Positions 1 through 8,826 of a stretch of DNA of 64,000 nt are shown here, one piece after another; the stretch's first letter is position 1, and each line of letters begins with the position of its first letter. The stretch is from an uncultured Flavobacteriaceae bacterium. Lineage in GTDB: Bacteria > Bacteroidota > Bacteroidia > Flavobacteriales > Flavobacteriaceae. The position numbers were made by a program, and so were the translations under genes. The notes beneath the pieces were generated by a model. It searched no databases. It was not told the origin of the DNA and saw nothing but the letters and a program-made list of their open reading frames with translations. The stretch spans positions 372,001 through 436,000 of the forward strand of contig CAJIYH010000002.1 of assembly GCA_905181615.1 (NCBI GenBank), written 5' to 3'.

Positions 1-1836
1 AGATTCTTTAATTGTTATATTTAAATTAAAAGTTCCTTCAACAGAATCAGTTGCAGCTCCAACTAAAGAAGATAAGGTAAAGATCGCATTGTTATATTCA
101 TCATAACCATAATCAACAGCCCATCCAGGAGGAAGTCCGGTTACCTCTCCTATGATGTCGCTACTTGAACAAGTTGATGAAACAATAATTTGTTCATAAA
201 AAGTCAAAGCTTCAGAAGAACACAATTGATCAATAGATCCAGATGGTGGAAGGTTATAAATAGTTATTTCACACCCATCATCAGTCTGAAAGGTATTTTC
301 GTATATATTATCATTTCCGTCGGGATTACCATCTCCAGTATTTAAGTCATTTTCTGAGTCTGATTCATCTATATCTTCACAATCCGATGAAATCACCAAA
401 GTGAAACTCGTCTCGTTTATGAAATTATTTGAAGATTCTGTAATTATGAAATTTAGATCATATGTACCTATATTACTAACTTCATCACCAGGGAATATTT
501 CTAAAATTGTATTATTTTTTGAATCAAGGCTTAAAGTAGTATTCCAGCCAGAGGGTAGTCCAGTTATTTCACCGGAGATATTACCATCCGAACAAGTTGA
601 GGAAACAACAAAACGTTCACTGTAAGGTCCAATAGGTTCGTCACCAACACACTCTTCCCAAATTTCACCCAAAAATAAGTTGTAACTCGTAATAGTTATT
701 TCACATCCGTCTGCTGTCACATATGTTCCAATTAATTCAGATTCATCTTCATCATCACCTTGATCTCCATCATTTTCGTTCCCATCAGGCCCTTCATTAC
801 CTTCTTCTTCATAACCTGAATCACAATCTGATGTAAACACCATGGTTATCAAGGTTTCATTTATAAAGTTGTTTGACGAATCTCTAAATATGATGTTCAA
901 ATCATAAGATCCCTCTACATATTCATCTCCAGAAACTAAGTTATAAATTTTGTTGTTATTTTGATCAGAGCTTGTTGAAAAAGACCATCCAGGTGGAAGC
1001 CCAGTTGCCTCTCCAGTGAGGTTACTGTCTGAACAAGTTGATGAAACAGCAATTTGTTCATTAAAATCCTCTGAAATACATAATTCCAAAGTAAGACCAG
1101 TTGGCGGTATATTGGATACATTTATTTCACATCCATTATCAGTCACATATGTAAAACCACTGTCTTCTTCATCGTCTCCTTGGTTTTGTCCATCATTTCC
1201 AACTATAAAAATTTCACCTTCAATGAATGCTTCAGGTCCTTCACCAGAAGCAGTAGCTTCACTTTTTATTATACCAACAACATAAACATAACTTCCAGGA
1301 GTATCTTCAGCTTGTCCACTAATAACAATGTTGTTTGCTTGACCCTCCCAGCTAACTCCATTGGGTAGACCAATGACATTGATATTTAAATTCGAACAAT
1401 CTGATTCAAAACCATATACAACGTTGGTTATGGATTCTCCTTCAAGAATAGCTTGGGATAACGGTCCACTTGACAAAGAAAGACTAACAGAACAACTAAT
1501 TTCACATCCATTTTCATCAACTTCAACCCCTTCATTAGTGGAGGGACAAGCATCTAGATTGTTAAAGACCCCATCATTATCTTCATCTTTCTGAGATTCA
1601 CTACAACCGCTTGCATCAACACTTTCACCAGCTGGTGTGCCTGCACAAACATCATCTTCATCATCTACTCCATCACTATCCTCATCAGCAAAAGAAACTT
1701 CTAAAAACACCTCTTCACCTGCTATGAAGCTGGATGAAGCGTAAGAACTTGTGTGTATAAAAGCGATGAATATATAGATAAATATATTCATGAAATATCT
1801 ATTGTTCATAGAGAAAGATCTGTTGAGTAAAAACAT
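1..1836 (-). CDS. Partial (C-terminus off window) secreted protein with thrombospondin-type-3-like Asp-rich repeats and about three tandem ~110-130 aa domains
   Basis: Reverse frame is open from ATG at 1836 to position 1, so it is absent from the complete-ORF track. Translation MFLLNRSFSMNNRYFMNIFIYIFIAFIHTSSYASS...DEDSDGVDDEDDVCAGTPAGESVDASGC...; signal-peptide-like N-terminus. Confidence 0.8.
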   Translation of the reverse strand, partial: MFLLNRSFSMNNRYFMNIFIYIFIAFIHTSSYASSSFIAGEEVFLEVSFADEDSDGVDDEDDVCAGTPAGESVDASGCSESQKDEDNDGVFNNLDACPSTNEGVEVDENGCEISCSVSLSLSSGPLSQAILEGESITNVVYGFESDCSNLNINVIGLPNGVSWEGQANNIVISGQAEDTPGSYVYVVGIIKSEATASGEGPEAFIEGEIFIVGNDGQNQGDDEEDSGFTYVTDNGCEINVSNIPPTGLTLELCISEDFNEQIAVSSTCSDSNLTGEATGLPPGWSFSTSSDQNNNKIYNLVSGDEYVEGSYDLNIIFRDSSNNFINETLITMVFTSDCDSGYEEEGNEGPDGNENDGDQGDDEDESELIGTYVTADGCEITITSYNLFLGEIWEECVGDEPIGPYSERFVVSSTCSDGNISGEITGLPSGWNTTLSLDSKNNTILEIFPGDEVSNIGTYDLNFIITESSNNFINETSFTLVISSDCEDIDESDSENDLNTGDGNPDGNDNIYENTFQTDDGCEITIYNLPPSGSIDQLCSSEALTFYEQIIVSSTCSSSDIIGEVTGLPPGWAVDYGYDEYNNAIFTLSSLVGAATDSVEGTFNLNITIKES

Positions 1837-1986
1837 TTTTTTATTTAAAATTTATGTTCAAATTAAATATTCTTTTTTAAAAAAAAAGAAGAAAGACAAT
1901 TTAATAAATGTAAGAAAAAAATATAATATAAAACATTATATTAAATCGAATTGATTGAATTTATAATCTAGAGGTCAGTTGATTAG

Positions 1987-3540
1987 CTAATAATATTTCT
2001 TTAGAATAGCATCAATACAATTTATCCCGTCTATAGCAGCTGACATAATACCTCCTGCATACCCAGCTCCTTCTCCACAAGGGTATAAACCTCTTATTTC
2101 AACATGAGATAAAGTTTCTGCATTTCTCGGAATAAGGACAGGTGATGACGTTCTTGATTCAGGTGCATGAATAACTGCTTCGTTTGTATTGTACCCTTTC
2201 ATTTTTTCACCAAAAGCAATAAATGCTTTTTTAAGTCTTTTGGAAATCATTAACGGTAAAACTTTATTTAGATCTACACTTGTAATTCCAGGGTGGTAAG
2301 ACGTTTTAGGAAAATTATCAGAAACTCTACCTTCAATAAAATCCATTAACCTCTGTGCAGGAATTCTTTGAGTTTTACCCGCAGCATTCCAACATGCCTT
2401 TTCAACAGACTTTTGAAAATTAAGACTCACAAAGGGATCATCTTTTGAGAAATCAGGAAGATCTTGAGGTTCCACACTCACAACAATACCAGAATTAGAA
2501 TATGGATTATTTCGCTTGCTAGGACTCCATCCATTAGTAACTACCTCTCCTGGTTCTGTGGCACAAGGAGCAATTATTCCTCCTGGACACATACAAAAAG
2601 AATACACACCCATTCCGTCTACCTGCTCAACTAAACTATAGGCAGCAGGGGGAAGGTAAGGGTTGTTATCATCTCCGTGATATTGAATCTTGTCTATAAG
2701 TTCTTGCTGGTGTTCTACTCTTACACCAATTGCAAAAGGCTTCGCTTCAATTTTTATTTTTTTAGCATGTAAAAGGTAATATATATCTCGAGCAGAATGA
2801 CCAGTAGCAAGAACTACATCGTCGAATTCATGCCATGATTCGTTGTTTATTTGGATCGATTGAATTTGAGAATTATCTACTCTTATATCAGTAAGTTTAG
2901 CATTAAAATGAACCTCGCCACCGGCTTCAATAACAGCTCTTCGCATGCTACTTATTATTTTTGGGAGCTTGTTTGTTCCAATATGAGGATGTGCATCTAC
3001 AAGAATATCTTCATCGGCACCAAAAAACACCAACCATTCCATTGCCTTAAGCACATTTCCTCTTTTTTTAGAACGAGTGTATAATTTACCGTCAGAGTAA
3101 GTTCCTGCACCCCCTTCACCAAAACAATAATTAGACTCTGGATTAACGGTTTGCTCTTTAGTTATTTTAGCTAAATCTCTTCTTCGAGCACGGACATCTT
3201 TACCTCTTTCAAAAATAACAGGTTTTAACCCGCCTTCGATTGCTCTAAGTGCCGCATATATTCCTGCTGGACCAAAGCCAATAATTGCTATTTTTTTTGA
3301 ATTAGATACGTCTTTTGGAAAAAATGGATGAATTCCTTTTCTTTCTTCATGCCCAGACCAAATCTCAATCTGTAGATTTAATTTTACGGGAGCTCTTCTA
3401 GCATCAATAGATCTTTTGCGAACTCTCCACTCCCGAACATCTTTTTTTGAGATTTTAGATTTACTAAGAGCCAAGCTGAGTAGCATGGCTTTATCCTCTT
3501 GCTCATGTGGTTTTATGGATATTTGAATAAGTGTACTCAT
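1987..3540 (-). CDS. NAD(P)/FAD-dependent oxidoreductase (uncharacterised FAD dehydrogenase, COG2509-like)
   Basis: IAIIGFGPAGIYAALRAIEGGLKPVIFERGKDV Rossmann motif; C-terminal GLYPCGEGAGYAGGIMSAAIDGI. The track ORF extends to 3558, but MSTLIQI at 3540 is the more likely start. Confidence 0.85.
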   Translation of the reverse strand: MSTLIQISIKPHEQEDKAMLLSLALSKSKISKKDVREWRVRKRSIDARRAPVKLNLQIEIWSGHEERKGIHPFFPKDVSNSKKIAIIGFGPAGIYAALRAIEGGLKPVIFERGKDVRARRRDLAKITKEQTVNPESNYCFGEGGAGTYSDGKLYTRSKKRGNVLKAMEWLVFFGADEDILVDAHPHIGTNKLPKIISSMRRAVIEAGGEVHFNAKLTDIRVDNSQIQSIQINNESWHEFDDVVLATGHSARDIYYLLHAKKIKIEAKPFAIGVRVEHQQELIDKIQYHGDDNNPYLPPAAYSLVEQVDGMGVYSFCMCPGGIIAPCATEPGEVVTNGWSPSKRNNPYSNSGIVVSVEPQDLPDFSKDDPFVSLNFQKSVEKACWNAAGKTQRIPAQRLMDFIEGRVSDNFPKTSYHPGITSVDLNKVLPLMISKRLKKAFIAFGEKMKGYNTNEAVIHAPESRTSSPVLIPRNAETLSHVEIRGLYPCGEGAGYAGGIMSAAIDGINCIDAILKKYY

Positions 3541-3600
3541 CAGGGCAAATTTAACCAAGAAGGTTCAATGGGACGCATTCTTCTGAGAATTTTATCGAAC

Positions 3601-4851
3601 TTATTTTACAGCATGAAAAGCAGCAGTTATATCAGCTATAAGATCTGCGTGGTTTTCTACTCCTATTGAAATTCGAATGAGACCTTCAGTAATCCCAATG
3701 GCTTTTTTGAGTTCAGGTGATACACCGGCATGAGTCATTGTGGCTGGATGTTGCACTAAACTTTCTGTGCTTCCTAGGCTTACGGCAAGTTTAATTAATT
3801 TTAGATTGTTCAGAAACAAAAAGGCTTCTCTTTCTGTTCCCTTAATTTCAAATGCAATCATGGCGCCTGCCGAAGAATATTGCTTTTGATAAATTTTAAA
3901 TGAAGGATCGGACGAATTTATGGTCCCTAGGTAGTATAAGTTTGATACTTGAGGATGATCTTTTAAAAATCGAGCAATTTCGTGAGCATTTCGTGCCTGT
4001 TGTTCCATGCGAACTTTTAAGGTTTCTAGACTCCTCATAAGAAGCCAGCAAGTGTTTGGGCTGGCCATGTTACCCAAAAAAGTTCGTAGTACCTTTATGC
4101 GTTGCATTACCTCATTATTTCCTAAAACTGCTCCAGCAATCAAGTCGCTATGACCCCCAATGTATTTTGTAGCAGAGTACATAACCAGATCTGCTCCATG
4201 CGCTAAGGGATGCGACCAAATAGGTCCCATATAGGTGTTGTCTACAGCTAAATATACTTTTTTGTCTTTTGTTGAATAATGCTCAGCAATAGTTTTACAT
4301 AAACTAATGTCTATTAGTTCGTTGGTCGGATTAGCTGGAGTTTCTATGTAGATCATAGCTAATTTTGAAGTAAAACCACTTGCCTCTATTTGTGCTGTGA
4401 TTTCTTTTTTAGATTGATTGGGTCTAAATCCAATCGATTCAACCCCGATAGACTTTAAAAAATAATTTATAAAATGATCAGTCCCTCCATATACGGGCAT
4501 GCTGTATAATAACAAATCTCCAGGTTTTAAAAACTCTAATAAAACAGTGCTTATTGCCGACATACCGCTTTCAAAAACAGCACATTGATCTGCTTTATCC
4601 CACAAGCAAAGACGGTCTTCTAAAATTTCTAGATTCGGGTTATTGATCCTGCTGTAAATGAGACCAGTTTCCTCTCCAGCTTCTTTTTCTCTTAAACCAT
4701 AGGCTACTTCAAAAAAAGATTTTCCTTCCTCAGCAGTTTTAAAAGCAAATGTTGAGGTTTGAAAAATAGGAGGTTTTACTGCTCCTTCCGATAATTCAGG
4801 TTTGTACCCGTGGGTCATCATGAGGCTTTCTGGCTGAAGTTTTGATTTCAT
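3601..4851 (-). CDS. PLP-dependent cystathionine gamma-synthase / methionine gamma-lyase family enzyme
   Basis: Cys/Met metabolism PLP family: SRINNPNLEILEDRL, YSATKYIGGHSDLIAGA lysine motif, SLGSTESLVQHPATMTH. Confidence 0.9.
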   Translation of the reverse strand: MKSKLQPESLMMTHGYKPELSEGAVKPPIFQTSTFAFKTAEEGKSFFEVAYGLREKEAGEETGLIYSRINNPNLEILEDRLCLWDKADQCAVFESGMSAISTVLLEFLKPGDLLLYSMPVYGGTDHFINYFLKSIGVESIGFRPNQSKKEITAQIEASGFTSKLAMIYIETPANPTNELIDISLCKTIAEHYSTKDKKVYLAVDNTYMGPIWSHPLAHGADLVMYSATKYIGGHSDLIAGAVLGNNEVMQRIKVLRTFLGNMASPNTCWLLMRSLETLKVRMEQQARNAHEIARFLKDHPQVSNLYYLGTINSSDPSFKIYQKQYSSAGAMIAFEIKGTEREAFLFLNNLKLIKLAVSLGSTESLVQHPATMTHAGVSPELKKAIGITEGLIRISIGVENHADLIADITAAFHAVK

Positions 4852-5001
4852 CTTTAGTTTTTTGTTTTGTTAAAGTTACAATAGATAGGATTATGTATCT
4901 TTATCTTAGGTAAATTCAGTTCGTTTTCCTGCAAATTGTATATTTTTAAGAATTATTATAAATTTCAGTTCCATTACTAATATTTAAAAGGAAAATTTCC
5001 T

Positions 5002-5466
5002 ATGATTAAATTAGACGCAGTTGACAAAAAGCTCTTGGAGATGCTCCAACAAGATTCTAAGGTTAGTGTAAATGAACTTTCAAAAAAATTAAATCTAACT
5101 AAATCGCCTATATATGATCGAATTAAGCGGTTTGAGAATTCAGGGTTAATTGAGAAATACGTAGCTGTTTTAGACTCAAAAAAAGTTGAAAGTATTATGG
5201 TTATTTTTTGTTCAGTTTCTTTAGAAAATCAAAAACTAGATGCGATTGAAGCTTTTGGATTAGCAATAGAAACACTCCCAGAGGTTGTGGAGTCTTATTT
5301 GATGGGCGGAGCTAATGATTTTTTGCTGAAAGTAATTGTTAAGGATTTAGAAGCTTATCATCAATTCTCTTCCGGTATTTTAGCTGCTTTACCTAATATA
5401 GCTCAGATCAAAAGCACTTTTGTGTTGAATGAAATAAAACGTTCCTCTGCCATACCATTGTTTTGA
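5002..5466 (+). CDS. Lrp/AsnC family transcriptional regulator
   Basis: LDAVDKKLLEMLQQDSKVSVNELSKKLNLTKSPIYDRIKRFENSGLIEKYVA N-terminal HTH plus RAM-type domain; divergent from the Cys/Met enzyme. Confidence 0.92.
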   Translation: MIKLDAVDKKLLEMLQQDSKVSVNELSKKLNLTKSPIYDRIKRFENSGLIEKYVAVLDSKKVESIMVIFCSVSLENQKLDAIEAFGLAIETLPEVVESYLMGGANDFLLKVIVKDLEAYHQFSSGILAALPNIAQIKSTFVLNEIKRSSAIPLF

Positions 5467-5495
5467 GTGGGGATTTATTTGTAAGAATAATAAAA

Positions 5496-6410
5496 CTATT
5501 GGCAAGTATACAAAGAGATAATTTCCCCATCAGCCTTTCTAACTTCTATTATTTTGTTATAATCCCGAAGCTTCATGAATGCAAATTCATCATCACCATA
5601 TGCAAAGGTATGCGGAAAAGAGTAGTTGGTGTTGTAAATTATAAAATCTCCAACAACTGGTTCAGGATTAGCACCCGAATGATATCCCAAATTATAATAA
5701 CTTGAGGCGGCAAGGGAGCACAAATATCCTTCGCCAGACATTTCAATACTGTTCGAGACCACTGTGGATTTGTAGTTATTTCCAATATAAACAGGCCAAG
5801 GGCATCCATTTAATGCCGCTACACCAGAAGCAATGGGACAAGCATCTACAATATCCAAAAGGCCATCTGCATCTAAATCAGAAATATCCACACAAGGATC
5901 TACATAAGCTTCAATCTGAAGAAATGCATTTATACTTCCAGGACCACCACCGCCATTTTGATTTCCAAATTCAAGAGTAAATCCTGCTTGGCAATCATAA
6001 GTAAAACTTGTACTTAAAACCCAATCAACCACTGTAGCATCCATAGACAATAGTGCATCTTCTCGAATCCCATTGGTGCTCATTACCATAAGTTGAATGG
6101 AATTACCAACTATTTGTAATCTTGGGGTTCCTTCTGCAAACCAGGGGGTCCAACTGTCATTAAGATCGGTGTCAAACTTCCCGCCTTTTTGAAAATCAGG
6201 CATCGCCATCCAATGTCTTTGATCAAAGTTCAGCAATCGGATTCCATTTATTGAAAATTGAAGACCATCATCAAACTCTCCAGAGTCTCCAAGGTTGAGT
6301 ATTAATTCGCAGCGTTCAAAAACATCACCTTCGCCTAACTGAAGGGAAACGTTAACAGTTTTTAAGAAAACACCATCAACTGGTCCGTCCCCTGTTCCTG
6401 TTATATTCAT
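5496..6410 (-). CDS. Secreted protein with TSP3-like segment; true N-terminus probably upstream (to ~6597) across a possible frameshift
   Basis: CVDISDLDADGLLDIVDACPIASGVAALNGCPWP. The frame stays open upstream of 6410 and encodes a signal-peptide-like IIKYFILFITTFSLYFAHAQIGC. Confidence 0.7.
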   Translation of the reverse strand: MNITGTGDGPVDGVFLKTVNVSLQLGEGDVFERCELILNLGDSGEFDDGLQFSINGIRLLNFDQRHWMAMPDFQKGGKFDTDLNDSWTPWFAEGTPRLQIVGNSIQLMVMSTNGIREDALLSMDATVVDWVLSTSFTYDCQAGFTLEFGNQNGGGGPGSINAFLQIEAYVDPCVDISDLDADGLLDIVDACPIASGVAALNGCPWPVYIGNNYKSTVVSNSIEMSGEGYLCSLAASSYYNLGYHSGANPEPVVGDFIIYNTNYSFPHTFAYGDDEFAFMKLRDYNKIIEVRKADGEIISLYTCQ

Positions 6411-6729
6411 AGAGGGAGTTATTATAGGGTAACTTCGAGATGAAGTACTCGTATAATCTCCTGTAATAATTAATTCGGACAGGTTATTTTCTTTAGAACA
6501 TCCAATTTGAGCATGGGCAAAATATAAAGAGAAGGTTGTAATAAATAAGATAAAATATTTGATTATATAAAAATAAAAAAAATTTAATACCCACCATATA
6601 ATTATTTTTATAGCGTTAACTGAATTCTAAAATTAGAATAATTTTGATTTTTTAGTAGATGATTTAATGCTATTGGTATAATATGTTTAGTCACAATTAA
6701 ATCTATGACTAAGTTTAAAAAAAAAACTA

Positions 6730-7455
6730 ATGATTTACAGAATATTTATATTTTTTGCCTTTTTATATGTAGTAAGTGCACATGCACAACAATCCAATAA
6801 AGAGAAAGTTCAAGCCCAGGTCAACGAAACTATAAAAAAATTAGACTGGGGAGGTTTAGATCGATACAGTCAAATCAATAATAAATCAAAAGTGCTTGAC
6901 AATAAACCTGATGCTGTGTTTATGGGGAATTCAATAACTGAAGGGTGGTCTATGATTTTACCAGATTTTTTTTCTGAAAATAATTTCATAAACAGAGGTA
7001 TAGGAGGACAAACAACACCACAAATGCTGATTCGCTTTAGGCAAGATGTTATTAATTTAAAGCCCAAAAGTGTTGTTATATTAGCGGGTATTAATGACAT
7101 TGCCAATAACACTAAATTTTATAGCATAGAAGTAATTGCTGAAAACATTTTTTCTATGGTTGAATTGGCTAAAGCAAATGGAATTATACCTATTATTTGC
7201 TCGGTTCTTCCTGCAGATAAATTTGCATGGAACCCTAACATTTTACCTGCAGCTTCTGTTGTGAAATTGAATTTATTGCTTGAGTCCTATGCTGTTCAGA
7301 ATGAAGTCTTATATCTCAATTATTTCGATAAAATGAACAACGATAAAGGCGGATTGCAAGACGAATTAACTTCTGACGGAGTTCATGTTACCAAAAAAGG
7401 ATATGAATTAATGAGTAAACTTTCAAAGGAATTCGTTTCAAATGCGATTAAATAA
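6730..7455 (+). CDS. SGNH/GDSL hydrolase (secreted esterase)
   Basis: Signal peptide MIYRIFIFFAFLYVVSAHAQ; FMGNSITEG block I, GIGGQTTPQMLIRF, ILAGINDI block III, DGVHVTKKGYELM block V. Confidence 0.88.
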   Translation: MIYRIFIFFAFLYVVSAHAQQSNKEKVQAQVNETIKKLDWGGLDRYSQINNKSKVLDNKPDAVFMGNSITEGWSMILPDFFSENNFINRGIGGQTTPQMLIRFRQDVINLKPKSVVILAGINDIANNTKFYSIEVIAENIFSMVELAKANGIIPIICSVLPADKFAWNPNILPAASVVKLNLLLESYAVQNEVLYLNYFDKMNNDKGGLQDELTSDGVHVTKKGYELMSKLSKEFVSNAIK

Positions 7456-7516
7456 TTAGATTAAAAAACAAAGCAATACTTGCTATTTAAACAACTTTTA
7501 TATTGATATTAGTATA

Positions 7517-8776
7517 ATGAAAAAAATAATTTTAGGTTTAACATTAATCTTTTTTGTTTCCAGCTGTGACCAAACTAATTCAAAAAAAAACCTACCTGAA
7601 AATCAAGGAGTTTCCTCTGAACGTTTAGATAGAATTGATTCCTACTTAAATAAGGTAATAAAACAAAATCAAATTCCTGGAGCAGTAGCTTTAATTAGAA
7701 GGAATGATAAAATTATTTACAATAAAGCATTTGGTTATTCTGATGTAGAAAACGAAATTAAATATTCTACAGATGACATTTTCCGAATAGCTTCTATGAC
7801 TAAGGCTATAACTTCTTTGGCTGTTCTGATGTTATGGGAAGAAGGAAAGTTTAATTTGGATGATCCCATTGAAAAGTATATTCCTGAATTTAAAAACCTC
7901 AAAATTTTAACAGACTTTAATGAAACTGACAGCACCTATTTATCAAAACCTGCTAAGAACAAAATTTCCATAAGACATTTACTAACTCACACTTCAGGGA
8001 TTGGTTATGGAGTTATTGACTCAGATCCTCGTTTTAATGCTTTATACAATAAACATGGAATTGTTGACCTATATACAACTGATTCCATATATATAAAATC
8101 AAATATTCAGAAATTAGCACAACTCCCTTTACATCATGAACCTGGAGAAGGTTTCACTTATGGTGAAAGCTTAGATGTATTAGGTTATTTCATTCAAATT
8201 ATCTCACAAAAGTCTTTGGATGTATTTTTTAGAGAACGAATTTTTGAACCCCTGGAGATGCTGGATACATATTTCTACTTACCAGTGACACATCAGGATA
8301 GATTAGTTCCTGTTCAGACACAGAAAGATGGTTTTTGGACCAAATACCAAGCAGATTTTTATGACACAAATTACCCTATAAAAGGTGCAAAAATGTTTTT
8401 ATCGGGAGGAGCTGGATTGTCAAGTACAACAGCAGATTATTCGAATTTCCTTCAAATGTTTCTCAATCAGGGATCTTACAAGGGAAAACAGATATTGGGT
8501 AAAAAAACAATTGAACTAGTTTATATAAATCAAAACAGCCACATTCCTAACTCATCTATTGGACTTGCATTTGGTTTAGTGTCTGAAAAAGATCAAGCTC
8601 TTGGAGGACAAGGATCTATTGGGACTCTTACTTGGGGTGGTTATTTCAATACATTTTATTTTGCAGATCCAGTTGAAAATGTAACTGGTATTATATTCAA
8701 ACAAACTCGAGAAATAGAGGAAGAAAATACAAGCATAGAATTCAAAACATTAGTATTTCAGTCGCTCATCAATTAA
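7517..8776 (+). CDS. Beta-lactamase-fold serine hydrolase lipoprotein (copy A)
   Basis: FRIASMTKAITSLAVLMLWEEGK (SxxK), YGESLDVLGYFI (YxE/S), lipobox FFVSSCDQ; near-identical paralogue at 30317. Confidence 0.9.
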   Translation: MKKIILGLTLIFFVSSCDQTNSKKNLPENQGVSSERLDRIDSYLNKVIKQNQIPGAVALIRRNDKIIYNKAFGYSDVENEIKYSTDDIFRIASMTKAITSLAVLMLWEEGKFNLDDPIEKYIPEFKNLKILTDFNETDSTYLSKPAKNKISIRHLLTHTSGIGYGVIDSDPRFNALYNKHGIVDLYTTDSIYIKSNIQKLAQLPLHHEPGEGFTYGESLDVLGYFIQIISQKSLDVFFRERIFEPLEMLDTYFYLPVTHQDRLVPVQTQKDGFWTKYQADFYDTNYPIKGAKMFLSGGAGLSSTTADYSNFLQMFLNQGSYKGKQILGKKTIELVYINQNSHIPNSSIGLAFGLVSEKDQALGGQGSIGTLTWGGYFNTFYFADPVENVTGIIFKQTREIEEENTSIEFKTLVFQSLIN

Positions 8777-8826
8777 TTTAGTTAACTTTAGTCTAGTTTA
8801 ACATCTATATTTTAATTCATAAAATT

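Noticed and set aside
401-1594. Plus-strand ORFs 401-625, 1016-1285, 1180-1368, 1361-1594
   Set aside because: Antisense shadows of the long minus-strand open frame (1-1836), which has a signal peptide and repeated domains.
3601-5466. Divergent Cys/Met PLP enzyme and Lrp regulator as a novel system
   Set aside because: A typical local regulator-enzyme arrangement for amino-acid metabolism; not unusual.
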